Shown here: positions 43,031 through 52,436 of the stretch, one piece after another
Layout of the letters: each line of letters begins with the position of its first letter
Position numbering within the stretch: position 1 is the first letter of the stretch
DNA from: Streptomyces sp. RPT161
GTDB taxonomy: Bacteria > Actinomycetota > Actinomycetes > Streptomycetales > Streptomycetaceae
Direction of reading: 5' to 3'
Assembly (NCBI RefSeq): GCF_027533845.1
Contig: NZ_JAPZVN010000027.1
Span: 1-64,000, forward strand
DNA: 64,000 bases
Position numbers and translations under genes: made by a program
The notes under the pieces: generated by a model
What the model saw: only the letters and a program-made list of their open reading frames with translations
Databases searched by the model: none
Told to the model about the DNA's origin: nothing

Positions 43031-43408
43031 TCAGGAGGCGGACGGCTCGATCTCCCCCGCAAAGACGATGACCTGGTCGATGAGGCTCCGCCGCAGATGG
43101 ACGACGTCCGTTCCCGCCAGGCGGGGGCCTCCATCGGGCGTGGTGAAGACCCACTGGTACCGGGCCCACTCATCAGGCATGTCCACCGCTGAGCAGCGCA
43201 CCATCGTGCCGGTCCCCGCCGGGTGGCGCCGGATGTCCAGCACGAACCGCTCGACCGCCGCGATTCCTTCGCTGCGACCCAACGGTCCCCAGAAGACCAC
43301 GTCTGAGGTCAGGGCCTGGGAGAGCAGGGCAGTCACATAGCCGTCGTCCGAGGCGTTAAACGCGGAAATGAACGTGTCGATCGCGGAGCGTGCCGTCTCT
43401 TCCTGCAT
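43031..43408 (-). CDS. SnoaL/NTF2-like protein
   Basis: A 125-residue SnoaL-like (NTF2 fold) protein: an N-terminal helix pair (ARSAIDTFISAFNASDD), LTSDVVFWGPLGRSEGIAAV, and three beta strands ending DQVIVFAGEIEPSAS. Such proteins are small ligand-binding or isomerase-type enzymes; the substrate is unknown. It is complete, with an ATG start, but it is surrounded by gene remnants and stands alone. Confidence 0.75.
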   Translation of the reverse strand: MQEETARSAIDTFISAFNASDDGYVTALLSQALTSDVVFWGPLGRSEGIAAVERFVLDIRRHPAGTGTMVRCSAVDMPDEWARYQWVFTTPDGGPRLAGTDVVHLRRSLIDQVIVFAGEIEPSAS

Positions 43409-43439
43409 GCCCCAGTAATACCAGCCGTTGCGCGTGCGC

Positions 43440-43621
43440 TCGTCCCGCGAGCCGCCTTCCGATCACGGTGGACCGTCCCGGTCACAGCACTAGACGCGCT
43501 GCTAAGGGCGTTCACCGAGACGGCGGGCAGTAGCAGATGGCTGGAGTACGACCGGGACGACTGGCTGCCGGAGGCGGGCGCCCTCACCCCGCTCGTCTCA
43601 CGCCGGGACGGGGTGCTGTAG
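43440..43621 (+). other. Possible decayed C-terminus, family unknown
   Basis: A plus-strand frame ending at TAG 43619-43621 reads SRWTVPVTALDALLRAFTET, then AGSSRWLEYDRDDWLPEAGA before a short tail. Amino-acid composition looks natural, but there is no start and I recognise no family. Its end overlaps the end of the opposite mini-kdpD remnant. Confidence 0.3.
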
Positions 43622-43857
43622 CGCGGGCGCGGCGGGCAGCGACACCACCATCGTCAGGCCGCCGCCCGGCGTGTCCTCGGGCAGGAGGGTGCCGCCCATC
43701 GCCTCGGTGAAGCCCCGGGAAAGCGCGAGGCCGAGTCCGAGGCCGGTGGTGTCGTCGGTGTCTCCCAGCCGTTGGAAGGGTTCGAACCCCCGAGGAAGAC
43801 CTTCAGCCGACCGGGCCGGGTATCTGGCGGGTCGGCCGCGACATCGCTGTTGGCCAC
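43598..43857 (-). pseudogene. kdpD deletion remnant
   Basis: On the minus strand a GTG at 43857 with an intact GGAGAG ribosome site starts a KdpD-like N-terminus: DTRPGRLKVFLGG, the segment that should lead into the Walker A motif. Instead the sequence jumps, out of frame, to the C-terminal end of a KdpD kinase: GFEPFQRLGDTDDTTGLGLG, LALSRGFTEAMGGTLLPEDT and PGGGLTMVVSLPAAP, with a stop at 43598. About 90% of the gene is missing between the two parts. Compared with the intact kdpD at 52437-54965, both ends match closely, so this is an internally deleted, frameshifted copy of the same gene type. Confidence 0.88.
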
Positions 43858-44047
43858 CGGGAACTCTCCTCGATCCGTACGGTGTCTCTTTGTCCATATC
43901 GTGGCGCCGCCAGGACCAGCTCAAAGGGGCGGATCGGCGATGTTGACACGATTCTGACCCCCGGGCGTGCGGCCGGCCCGCCATGACCGGCTCGCCGGTA
44001 CGCGCCAGGTCAGCGACCCTGTAAGCAGGGAGACGGGAGGTACCGCC

Positions 44048-44797
44048 ATGCGTCGCTTCCTGCACAGGGACCTCGCCGCGATCGTGGCCGGGCTGGTGGC
44101 TCCGCTGGCCGTGGCCGCGGCGCTGGTATCCGCCCGTGCGCACATCTCCAACACCGACGTGGCGCTGGTACTGGTCGTGGTCATCGTCGCGGTGGCCGCC
44201 ATCGGGCACCGCGTGGCGGGTGCACTCGCGGCGCTGTCGGCCGCCGCCTGGTTCGACTTCTTCTTCACCCGGCCGTACGAGCGGTTCGCCATCACCAAGT
44301 CCGCGGACATCCGTACGGCGGTGCTGCTGCTACTGGTGGGCCTCGCGGTCTCCCAGCTGGCGGCGCGTGCCAGGCGGCTGAAGGTGATCACGGTCACCGA
44401 CGCCCAGTACCTCGGAGCGATCCATGCCACCGCGGCCCGGGCGCAGACCGCGACCTCAGCGGCCCAGGTGGTCGACCAGGTCAAGCGGCAGCTGACCGAA
44501 CTGCTCCAGCTGCGCGACTGCCGCTTCGAGTACGGATCACTGCTGGGCCACCCCGCGCAGCTGCGCCCGGACGGCAGCGTGCTGGTCGGGCGCCGGAGCT
44601 GGGACGTCGACCAGCAGGGGCTGCCGGACGAGGAGATCGAGCTGCGCGCGTTCGGCAACGGCCGCTACCTCGGCCGGTTCATGATGCGTCCGGCACAGGG
44701 CGCCAAACCACCGCTACAGGCCCGTCTGGTCGCGGTCACCCTGGCCGAACAGGCCGGATCGGCCCTCGACACGGCGGGCACGACGCTGGAGGACTAG
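44048..44797 (+). CDS. Stand-alone DUF4118 membrane protein
   Basis: A 249-residue protein with four hydrophobic segments in its first 120 residues (AAIVAGLVAPLAVAAALVS, VALVLVVVIVAVAAIG, the ALAALSAAAWFDFFF segment and AVLLLLVGLAVSQLA). The phrase AAWFDFFFTRPYERFAI is typical of the DUF4118 transmembrane domain otherwise found inside KdpD. The remaining 120 residues are cytoplasmic and resemble the linker/GAF part without kinase motifs. GGGAGG lies seven bases before the ATG. It is convergent with a degenerate kdpD paralogue, and the two may work together in sensing. Confidence 0.8.
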   Translation: MRRFLHRDLAAIVAGLVAPLAVAAALVSARAHISNTDVALVLVVVIVAVAAIGHRVAGALAALSAAAWFDFFFTRPYERFAITKSADIRTAVLLLLVGLAVSQLAARARRLKVITVTDAQYLGAIHATAARAQTATSAAQVVDQVKRQLTELLQLRDCRFEYGSLLGHPAQLRPDGSVLVGRRSWDVDQQGLPDEEIELRAFGNGRYLGRFMMRPAQGAKPPLQARLVAVTLAEQAGSALDTAGTTLED

Positions 44798-44827
44798 CCA
44801 ACTCCTTCTGCGACCATCCCCGTTGGC

Positions 44828-47311
44828 TCACTCGCAGCGGTGGGCGGAGGTCGGGAAGATCAGGGTCACGGAGAACGCGGGGCCGCTCGTCGCGGGCTCC
44901 AGGGTGCCGCCCATCGCCTCCGTCAGGTCACGTGCCAGCCGCAGCGCCAGACTGTCCGACCTGGCGTCAGGGGCGCTGGCCGGGGGCGTGTTGTCCGCGA
45001 TGCCGTCGGTGACCTGGATCAGCAGCCGGTCGGGCAGTACTTCGGCGGTCAGCGTCGGAGGTCGGCCCTCGGGGCTGTGCCGCAGTGCGTCCGCGCTCAG
45101 GGCCGTGAGGGTGCGGGTCAGCGCGGCGGCGTCGGCGATGACGTCGGGCGTCCGCTCCGGTAGTTGGAGCAGTATGGTGTGGCGGCCGGGACCGAGGTCG
45201 TCCAGGGCCGCTGCCAGCACCTCGTCCAGGTCGACCGGGCGCAGGTACAGATCGAGCGCCCCGGCGTGCAGGCGGCCCAACCGGTCTAGGTCGGCGACGA
45301 GTTGGACGGCCCGATGCACCGCCGACAGCGCCGAGTCGAGCAACTGGTCCCGCTCCGCGGCCGAGGCGCCGGGCTCCCGTAGTCGCGCCAGCGCCGTCTG
45401 CGCCGAGTGCAGCGGGGACCGCAGATCGCGCCCCGCGGTCATCAGCAGTGAGGTACGGGTGCGTTCGGCCGCGGCGCGGTTGTCCGTCTCGGCGGCGCGC
45501 CGGGCCAGTCGGCCGTGAACGTGCGCCAGCCCCAACTGCGCCGCGCACGCGGCGAGCACCCGCTGGTCATCGGCGCTCAGCGGACGGCCGCGCGCGGCCA
45601 GCGTGAGGTCGTCGGTCACCGGACTCTCGACGTCCGCCTCGTACGGACGCTCCGCAGGACGCTCGCCCGCGCTGGCTACCACGTACCAGCGCGGCCGTGG
45701 TCCGTTCGCCCGGTCGCGTTCCAGGAGACTGACCGCGGTCAGGCCGAAGTACTCACGTACCAGTTCCAGCAGGGTGGGCAGGTTCTGCCCGTGCATCATG
45801 GCGGTCGCCAGACGGCTCAGGGCCCTCGCCTCCGTGGTGGCCCGCAGGGCCTGGTACGTACGCCGGGCGGCGGTTCCGGCGGCCGTGCCGACGAGCGTGG
45901 CGGTGACGATGAACACGACCAGCGCCACGACGTCGTTGAGGCGCTCGATGTCCAGCGAGTGCACGGGCGGGGTGAAGTAGTAGTCGGTCAGCATCCCGGC
46001 GGCGACCGCGGCGATCAGCGCCGGATACAGGCCGCCGACGAGCGCGATCACCACGATCGCCAGCATGTACAGCACGAGGTCGATGGCGAGACCGAGGTGG
46101 CCGCGCAGTGCCACCAGCACGGCGGTCAGCGCGGGCAGCAGCAGCACCGTGGCGGCCATCGCCGACCAGTAGCGGCGCGGCCCGGTGCCTCTGGTCGGGT
46201 GCGGTGGCCGCACCAACGGGGTGGCCGCACCGGCCGCCTCCTCGTGGGTGACGATGTGCACGTCGATGGGGCCCGAGCCGTCGATGGTGCGCTTGCCCAC
46301 GCCCGCCCGCAACAGTGAGCGCAGTCGGCCCCGGCGGCTGGCGCCCAGCACGATCTGGGTGACGTTCTCGGCCTGGGCGAACTGCAACAGCGCCTCGACG
46401 GTGTCCTCGCCGGTGGTCTGGTGGTAGCTGCCGCCCAGTGCCTCCACCAGGGTCCGCTGTTCGGCCAGCGCCGCGGGGTCGGCGTCGGCCAGCCCGTCGC
46501 TGGGGACGACGTGTACGGCCAGCAGTTCGCTGCCCGGCGTCTTGGCGGTGATCCGGGCGGCGCGGCGGATCAGCGTCTCACCCTCCGGGCCACCGGTCAG
46601 ACCGACCAGGATCCGCTCCCGGGTCTCCCACGGCGCGGCGATCCCGTGCTCCGCGCGGTACCGCTGCAGCCCCTCCTCCACCCGGTCGGCCAGCCACAGC
46701 AGGGCCAGTTCGCGCAGCGCGGTGAGGTTGCCGACCCGGAAGTAGTGGGTGAGCGCGGTCTCGATGCGGTCCGGCGGGTAGATGTCCCCGTGCGCCAGCC
46801 TGCGGCGCACCACCTCTGGCGGCAGATCGACCAACTCGATCTGGTCGGCCCGCCTGGCCACCTCGTCGGGAAGCGTTTCCTGCTGTCTGATCCCGGTGAT
46901 CTGCTCGACCACGTCGTTGACGGACTCCAGATGCTGGACGTTGAGCGTGCTGACCACGTCGACGCCCGCTGCCAGCAGTTCCTCGACGTCCTGCCACCGC
47001 TTGGCGTTGCGCGATCCCGGTACGTTGGTGTGGGCCAGCTCGTCGACCAGGGCGACCTGGGGGAGGCGGGCCAGCACCGCGTCCAGGTCCATCTCGGTGA
47101 AGTCGCTGCCGCGGTAAGTGAGGCTCCGGCGGGGGACGGTCTCCAGGCCCTCGGCCAGGGCCATGGTCGGCCGCCGCCCGTGCGGTTCGAACAGTCCGAT
47201 CACCACGTCGGTGCCCTGGGAGCGCAACCGCTGGCCCTCCTTGAGCATGGCGTAGGTCTTGCCGACCCCTGGGGCGGCCCCGAGGTAGATCCGCAGACGC
47301 CCACGCGCCAT
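44828..47311 (-). CDS. KdpD paralogue with degenerate histidine-kinase domain
   Basis: An 827-residue KdpD-type protein. The N-terminal sensor half is intact: Walker A GAAPGVGKT (11-19), VALVDELAHTNVPGSRN and the universal-stress domain to about residue 370. Four membrane segments and a GAF-like region follow. The kinase half is eroded. The phosphoacceptor motif expected as SHDLRTP reads GRDLRSP, with Arg628 in place of His. The N-box NAVRHSP is DALRHSP. The G1 box DxGxG and the F box are missing, and the G2 GLGLGLA is SLALRLA. It is full length and in frame, so it is probably an expressed pseudokinase or regulator rather than debris. It reads away from kdpFABC. Confidence 0.87.
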   Translation of the reverse strand: MARGRLRIYLGAAPGVGKTYAMLKEGQRLRSQGTDVVIGLFEPHGRRPTMALAEGLETVPRRSLTYRGSDFTEMDLDAVLARLPQVALVDELAHTNVPGSRNAKRWQDVEELLAAGVDVVSTLNVQHLESVNDVVEQITGIRQQETLPDEVARRADQIELVDLPPEVVRRRLAHGDIYPPDRIETALTHYFRVGNLTALRELALLWLADRVEEGLQRYRAEHGIAAPWETRERILVGLTGGPEGETLIRRAARITAKTPGSELLAVHVVPSDGLADADPAALAEQRTLVEALGGSYHQTTGEDTVEALLQFAQAENVTQIVLGASRRGRLRSLLRAGVGKRTIDGSGPIDVHIVTHEEAAGAATPLVRPPHPTRGTGPRRYWSAMAATVLLLPALTAVLVALRGHLGLAIDLVLYMLAIVVIALVGGLYPALIAAVAAGMLTDYYFTPPVHSLDIERLNDVVALVVFIVTATLVGTAAGTAARRTYQALRATTEARALSRLATAMMHGQNLPTLLELVREYFGLTAVSLLERDRANGPRPRWYVVASAGERPAERPYEADVESPVTDDLTLAARGRPLSADDQRVLAACAAQLGLAHVHGRLARRAAETDNRAAAERTRTSLLMTAGRDLRSPLHSAQTALARLREPGASAAERDQLLDSALSAVHRAVQLVADLDRLGRLHAGALDLYLRPVDLDEVLAAALDDLGPGRHTILLQLPERTPDVIADAAALTRTLTALSADALRHSPEGRPPTLTAEVLPDRLLIQVTDGIADNTPPASAPDARSDSLALRLARDLTEAMGGTLEPATSGPAFSVTLIFPTSAHRCE

Positions 47312-47690
47312 TGGCGTGCTCCCGCCGACTCATCACGATGCGTAACCGTGTCCCTGGCACTCCCATGGTGCGCCCGAGCGGGCTTCGAGGCAGTGTTCGA
47401 GTCGTACCGCGTGTCCGGAATTCACAGTGAAGACCCAGGTGCCGAACAGTGTGCTCAGCCACCGCTCAATGGCTTGACCACTCAATCGGCTGCGGCGTGT
47501 CAAAAGCTCATCAGGGCGCCGCTCGATAGCGTCAGAGCTCCGCTAACGGGGGTCGTCAGCGGGGGCCGGCAGCCCTTCGCTGAAAGGGCCGGTTTCAGCC
47601 GACACCGCCCTCGGCTTGAGCGCCCCCACTTCTTCCCGCCGCGGCCGAGCGGTCCCGTACCGTCATCTGCTCCGCGGGGGTGTGCCGCAC
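47312..47690. promoter_or_regulatory. Divergent promoter region of the kdp locus
   Basis: A 380-base gap between the degenerate kdpD paralogue and the kdp operon, without a supportable ORF. TTGAC (47474-47478) and GTCAA (47499-47503) form a widely spaced inverted pair in the AT-richer central part, where -35 elements would be expected. CCCTT-CGCTG-AAAGGG near 47573 is a small hairpin. I cannot assign the promoters exactly. Confidence 0.4.
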
Positions 47691-47774
47691 ATGTCGGACC
47701 TTCTCTTCATCGGCCTCATCATCGTGGTCTTCGCCCTCATCGGGCTGGCCGCCAAGGGGGTGCGGCGGCTGTGA
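47691..47774 (+). CDS. 27-residue membrane peptide upstream of kdpF
   Basis: A tiny ORF, ATG 47691 to TGA 47774, encoding one hydrophobic helix flanked by an acidic start and a basic end (MSDLLFIGLIIVVFALIGL, then AAKGVRRL). This is the shape of a single-pass membrane micropeptide with its C-terminus inside. Its stop overlaps the GTG of kdpF by four bases (GTGA), so translation is coupled. I recall a similar short ORF before kdpF in other streptomycetes, usually unannotated. It may be a second small subunit of the Kdp complex. The ribosome site is weak. Confidence 0.6.
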   Translation: MSDLLFIGLIIVVFALIGLAAKGVRRL

Positions 47775-47860
47775 GCGTCGAAAACATCGTGGGCCTGATC
47801 GTCGCCGTGGCCCTGGTGCTGTATCTGGTGTTCTGCCTGATCTTCCCCGAGAAGTTCTAG
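47771..47860 (+). CDS. kdpF: Potassium-transporting ATPase subunit KdpF
   Basis: A 29-residue membrane peptide ([19 protein letters not shown], then [10 protein letters not shown]), the standard length and ending of actinobacterial KdpF. It stabilises the KdpABC complex in the membrane. The GTG start overlaps the stop of the preceding micropeptide. kdpA follows 37 bases later with its own ribosome site (GGAGAGG). It is too short to be caught by most gene finders. Confidence 0.88.
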   Translation: MSVENIVGLIVAVALVLYLVFCLIFPEKF

Positions 47861-47897
47861 TCGCCTCGACCCGCCTCCTGAACCGGAGAGGTCCTCC

Positions 47898-49562
47898 ATG
47901 AACGAAACTCTCGCGGGCTGGCTCCAGATCCTCGCCCTGGTGGGCGCGCTGGCCCTGTCCTTCCGGCCGCTGGGCGACTACATGGCCCATGTCCTCACCT
48001 CCCCCCGGCACTGGCGGGTGGAGCAGCTGGTGTACCGGATCGGCGGTGTGCGGGGGGACGCCGACCAGACGTGGCCCGCCTACCTACGCAGCGTGCTGAC
48101 GTTCTCCGCGGTGTCGGTGCTGTTCCTGTACGCCTTCCAGCGACTGCAGAACCATCTGCTGCTCTCCGTCGGCATGAAACCGGTGGCGCCGTCCCTGGCG
48201 TTCAACACGGCGGCGTCGTTCGTCACCAACACCAACTGGCAGGCCTACTCGGGCGAGTCGACCATGGGCCACCTGGTGCAGATGGCGGGCCTGGCGGTGC
48301 AGAACTTCGTCTCCGCCGCCGTGGGCATCGCCGTGGTCGCCGCCCTGATCCGCGGCTTCACCCGGAAGAAGACCGACCGGGTCGGCAACTTCTGGGTGGA
48401 CGTCACCCGGATCGTGCTGCGGGTGCTGCTGCCGATCGCCTTCGTGATGGCCATCGTGCTGGTCGCCGGCGGTGTGATCGAGAACTTCCACGGCATCCAG
48501 TCGATCACCACGATCGCGGGCGACCACCAGAGCATCACCGGCGGCCCGGTCGCCTCACAGGAGGCGATCAAGGAACTGGGCACCAACGGCGGCGGCTTCT
48601 ACAACGCCAACTCCGCGCACCCGTTCGAGAACCCCAACCCGTTCACCAACTGGCTTGAGATCTACCTGCTGTTGGTGATCGGCTTCTCCATGCCGCGCAC
48701 CTTCGGCACCATGGTCGGGGACCGTCGCCAGGGCTATGCCATCGTCGCCGTGATGGCTCTGATTTGGGCGGCGTCGGTGGCCATCGTGACCGCCAACGAA
48801 CTGCACAGCGTGAGCAGTTCCGCCGGGCACGCGGCCGGCGGAATGATGGAGGGCAAGGAGCAGCGGTTCGGCATCTGGGCCTCCGCGCTGTTCGCCGTGT
48901 CCACCACGCTCACCTCCTGCGGCGCGGTCGACTCCTTCCACGACTCGTACACGCCGGGCGGCGGCGGGATGACCATCTTCAACATGATGCTGGGGGAGAT
49001 CGCGCCCGGCGGCACCGGCTCCGGTCTGTACGGCATCCTGATCCTGGCGGTCGTCGCGGTGTTCGTGGCCGGACTGATGGTCGGCCGCACCCCCGAGTAC
49101 CTGGGCAAGAAGCTCGGCGCCCGGGAGATGAAGTTCGCCTCGCTGTACATCCTGACCACGCCCGGCATCGTGCTGGTGGGGGCCGGTATCGCGATGGCGC
49201 TGCCGGGGGAGCGGGCCGCGATGCTCAACGCGGGCCCGCACGGCTTCTCGGAGGTGCTGTACGCGTTCACCTCGGCCGCCAACAACAACGGCTCGGCGTT
49301 CGCGGGCCTTTCGGCCAACACCGTCTGGTACGACACCGCGCTCGGCGTGGCGATGCTGTTCGGCCGCTTCCTGCCCATCGTGTTCGTGCTGGCGCTGGCC
49401 GGGTCGCTCGCCCGCCAGCAGGCGGTGCCGGTCACCGCGGGCACGCTGCCCACCCACCGGCCGCAGTTCGTCGGCCTGCTCGCGGGTGTGATCCTCATCG
49501 TCGTTGGCCTCACCTACTTCCCCGCCCTCGCGCTGGGACCTCTCGCGGAAGGGTTGCACTGA
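47898..49562 (+). CDS. kdpA: Potassium-transporting ATPase subunit KdpA
   Basis: A 554-residue integral membrane protein of the superfamily of K+ transporters, the potassium-selective channel subunit of the Kdp pump. The four selectivity-filter-like loops are recognisable: [46 protein letters not shown] and [15 protein letters not shown]. Length is normal. The stop shares one base with the start of kdpB (TGATG). Confidence 0.96.
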   Translation: MNETLAGWLQILALVGALALSFRPLGDYMAHVLTSPRHWRVEQLVYRIGGVRGDADQTWPAYLRSVLTFSAVSVLFLYAFQRLQNHLLLSVGMKPVAPSLAFNTAASFVTNTNWQAYSGESTMGHLVQMAGLAVQNFVSAAVGIAVVAALIRGFTRKKTDRVGNFWVDVTRIVLRVLLPIAFVMAIVLVAGGVIENFHGIQSITTIAGDHQSITGGPVASQEAIKELGTNGGGFYNANSAHPFENPNPFTNWLEIYLLLVIGFSMPRTFGTMVGDRRQGYAIVAVMALIWAASVAIVTANELHSVSSSAGHAAGGMMEGKEQRFGIWASALFAVSTTLTSCGAVDSFHDSYTPGGGGMTIFNMMLGEIAPGGTGSGLYGILILAVVAVFVAGLMVGRTPEYLGKKLGAREMKFASLYILTTPGIVLVGAGIAMALPGERAAMLNAGPHGFSEVLYAFTSAANNNGSAFAGLSANTVWYDTALGVAMLFGRFLPIVFVLALAGSLARQQAVPVTAGTLPTHRPQFVGLLAGVILIVVGLTYFPALALGPLAEGLH

Positions 49563-51697
49563 TGCCCACGGCCACCGCTCAACCCCCCGTGTCGAAGGAC
49601 CCGTTGGCGCCCAACGTGCACCGGGTCTCCGGTGGACTGCTCGACCCCAAGCAGTTGGTGACCTCCTTTCCCGGCGCGCTGCGCAAGCTCGATCCGCGGG
49701 TGATGGTGCGGAACCCGGTGATGTTCGTCGTGGAGGTCGGCGCCGTGCTGACCACCCTGTCGGCGATCAAGGACCCGGGTGTCTTCGCCTGGGTGATCAC
49801 CGTGTGGCTGTGGCTCACCGTCGTCTTCGCCAACCTGTCGGAGGCGGTCGCCGAGGGGCGTGGCAAGGCGCAGGCGGAGACGCTGCGAAAGACGAAGACC
49901 GACACCATGGCCCGTCGGCTGCCCGCCGACTGGCGGCCGGGCGCCACCGACCTCACCGAAGAGGAGGTTCCGGCGACGGCGCTGCGGCTGGGCGACCATG
50001 TGGTGGTCGAGGCGGGCCAGGTCATCCCCGGTGACGGTGACGTTGTCGAGGGCGTCGCCAGCGTCGACGAGTCTGCGATCACCGGTGAGTCGGCGCCGGT
50101 CATCCGCGAGTCGGGCGGTGACCGCTCGGCGGTCACCGGCGGTACCAAGGTGCTGTCCGACCGGATCGTCGTGCGGATCACCTCCAAGCCGGGGGAGACC
50201 TTCATCGACCGGATGATCGCCCTGGTGGAGGGCGCGGCCCGGCAGAAGACCCCCAACGAGATCGCCCTGAACATCCTGTTGGCCTCGCTGACCATCGTCT
50301 TTCTGGTGGCCGTGGTGACGTTGCAGCCGTTCGCCATCTTCGCGGGCGCCGAACAGAGCATCGTGATCCTGGTGGCGCTGGTGGTCGCACTGATCCCGAC
50401 CACCATCGGCGCGTTGCTGTCGGCGATCGGCATCGCGGGTATGGACCGGCTGGTGCAGCGAAACGTACTGGCCATGTCCGGCAGGGCCGTTGAGGCGGCG
50501 GGCGATGTGAACACCCTGTTGCTGGACAAGACCGGCACCATCACTCTGGGCAACCGCCAGGCCGCCGAGTTCCTGCCGGTCAGTGGGGTGCTGGTGGAGG
50601 AGCTCGCGGACGCCGCCCAGCTGTCGTCCATCGCCGACGAGACGCCCGAGGGCCGCTCGGTCGTCGTGCTGGCCAAGGAGCGGTACGCGCTGCGCGGGCG
50701 CGGCGAAGGGGAGTTGGCGCACGCCGAGTTCGTCCCCTTCACCGCCCAGACCCGGATGTCGGGCGTGGACCTGGACAGTTCCGAGGACAACCGATCCCTG
50801 CGCAAGGGCGCGGCGACCGCCGTGATGCGCTGGGTCAGGGAGCACGGCGGACATCCCACCGAGGAGGTCGGCCCGATCGTGGACGGCATCTCCGCGAGTG
50901 GCGGCACACCGCTGGTCGTCGGCGAGGTCGCCCGCCACGAGGACACGAGCACCGCCCGGATCCTCGGGGTCATCCACCTCAAGGACGTGGTCAAGCCGGG
51001 TATTCGGGAGCGCTTCGAGGAGTTGCGCCGGATGGGCATCAAGACCGTGATGATCACCGGTGACAACCCGCTGACCGCTCGGGCCATCGCCGAGGAGGCG
51101 GGGGTCGACGACTTCCTCGCGGAGGCGACTCCCGAGGACAAGATGGCGCTGATCAAGCGGGAGCAGGCGGGCGGCAAGCTGGTCGCGATGACCGGTGACG
51201 GCACCAACGACGCTCCGGCGCTGGCCCAGGCGGACGTCGGTGTGGCGATGAACACCGGTACCTCGGCCGCCAAGGAGGCCGGGAACATGGTGGACCTGGA
51301 CTCCAACCCGACCAAGCTCATTGAGATCGTCGAGATCGGCAAGCAACTCCTCATCACCCGCGGCGCGTTGACGACCTTCTCCATCGCCAATGACGTGGCG
51401 AAGTACTTCGCCATCATCCCGGCGATGTTCGCCAGCGTCTATCCGGGCCTGCGTCGGCTGAACATCATGGCCCTGCACAGCCCGACCTCTGCGATCTCCT
51501 CGGCGATCATCTTCAACGCCCTGATCATCGTCGCGCTGATCCCCCTCGCCCTGCGCGGGGTGCGCTACCGGCCCTCGTCGGCGGCCTCGCTGCTCACCCG
51601 CAACATCGTGCTGTACGGCTTCGGAGGACTGGTGCTGCCGTTCATCGGCATCAAACTGATCGACCTGCTCGTCCAGTTCGTCCCCGGACTGCACTGA
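49562..51697 (+). CDS. kdpB: Potassium-transporting ATPase ATP-binding subunit KdpB
   Basis: A 711-residue P-type ATPase, the energy-coupling subunit of Kdp. The phosphorylated Asp322 is in [10 protein letters not shown]; the actuator-domain TGES motif ([10 protein letters not shown]) and the hinge [12 protein letters not shown] are intact. The membrane helix signature with [15 protein letters not shown] follows residue 275. It overlaps kdpA by one base and is 17 bases before kdpC. Confidence 0.97.
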   Translation: MPTATAQPPVSKDPLAPNVHRVSGGLLDPKQLVTSFPGALRKLDPRVMVRNPVMFVVEVGAVLTTLSAIKDPGVFAWVITVWLWLTVVFANLSEAVAEGRGKAQAETLRKTKTDTMARRLPADWRPGATDLTEEEVPATALRLGDHVVVEAGQVIPGDGDVVEGVASVDESAITGESAPVIRESGGDRSAVTGGTKVLSDRIVVRITSKPGETFIDRMIALVEGAARQKTPNEIALNILLASLTIVFLVAVVTLQPFAIFAGAEQSIVILVALVVALIPTTIGALLSAIGIAGMDRLVQRNVLAMSGRAVEAAGDVNTLLLDKTGTITLGNRQAAEFLPVSGVLVEELADAAQLSSIADETPEGRSVVVLAKERYALRGRGEGELAHAEFVPFTAQTRMSGVDLDSSEDNRSLRKGAATAVMRWVREHGGHPTEEVGPIVDGISASGGTPLVVGEVARHEDTSTARILGVIHLKDVVKPGIRERFEELRRMGIKTVMITGDNPLTARAIAEEAGVDDFLAEATPEDKMALIKREQAGGKLVAMTGDGTNDAPALAQADVGVAMNTGTSAAKEAGNMVDLDSNPTKLIEIVEIGKQLLITRGALTTFSIANDVAKYFAIIPAMFASVYPGLRRLNIMALHSPTSAISSAIIFNALIIVALIPLALRGVRYRPSSAASLLTRNIVLYGFGGLVLPFIGIKLIDLLVQFVPGLH

Positions 51698-51714
51698 CCA
51701 AGGAAGGCGTCCTC

Positions 51715-52344
51715 ATGGCTGGCTCTCTCACCCGCCTGCTCCGCCACCACCTGGCGGCGCTGCGGATGCTGCTGGTGTTCACGGTCATCACGGGCATCGT
51801 CTATCCACTGGTGGTGACCGGAATCGCCCAGGCCGTCTTCCCGCACCAGGCCAACGGGTCCTTGCTAAAGGACGGAGGGCGGCCGGTCGCCTCCTCGCTC
51901 ATCGGCCAGAACTTCAACCTGCCGCCCAGCAAGGGGCAGACCACCGGCGCCCCGGACTCCAGGTGGTTCCAACCCCGGCCCTCCGCGGCCGGACCGACCG
52001 GCTACGACCCGACGAACTCCGGAGCCTCCAACCTCGGCCCCAACAACGCGGGTCTGGTCAAGGCGGTCAAGGACCGCCGGGCCGCCGTAGCCGCGTTCGA
52101 CGGCGTGCCGCCGAGCAGCGTCCCCGCCGACGCGGTCACCGCCTCGGGCTCCGGTCTCGACCCGGACATCTCACCCACATACGCCTACGAGCAGGTCAAC
52201 CGGGTGGCGAAGGCCCGCGGCCTGGACCCGGCGGCGGTACGGAAGTTGGTCGCCGAGCACGTCCAGGGCCGCAACCTCGGATTCCTGGGTCAAGAACGCG
52301 TCAATGTCGTCGTGCTCAACCACGATCTGGCCGCGTTGAAGTGA
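51715..52344 (+). CDS. kdpC: Potassium-transporting ATPase subunit KdpC
   Basis: A 209-residue protein with one N-terminal membrane helix (LLVFTVITGIVYPLVVTGIAQ) and an extracytoplasmic domain: GSLLKDGGRPVASSLIGQNF, SRWFQPRPSA, ASGSGLDPDISPTYAYEQVN and VNVVVLNHDLAALK. These are standard KdpC landmarks. It assembles with KdpA and KdpB and raises ATP affinity. AAGGAAG lies before the ATG. Confidence 0.96.
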   Translation: MAGSLTRLLRHHLAALRMLLVFTVITGIVYPLVVTGIAQAVFPHQANGSLLKDGGRPVASSLIGQNFNLPPSKGQTTGAPDSRWFQPRPSAAGPTGYDPTNSGASNLGPNNAGLVKAVKDRRAAVAAFDGVPPSSVPADAVTASGSGLDPDISPTYAYEQVNRVAKARGLDPAAVRKLVAEHVQGRNLGFLGQERVNVVVLNHDLAALK

Positions 52345-52436
52345 CGATGAAACGGAACCCAACTGCACACAGCACGCCGCCCAGGTGAGCTCCCCCTCGC
52401 CCGGGCGGCGTGCCGTCCGGTCAAGGAGGGCTCCGG

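Noticed and set aside
43771-43800. GGGTTCGAACCC, which looks like a tRNA T-arm
   Set aside because: It encodes the FEPFQ segment of the kdpD remnant, and no acceptor stem, D-arm or anticodon arm surrounds it.
49514-51694. Two long minus-strand open frames opposite kdpB
   Set aside because: Antisense shadows of a highly conserved gene; composition is biased and no motif or ribosome site is present.
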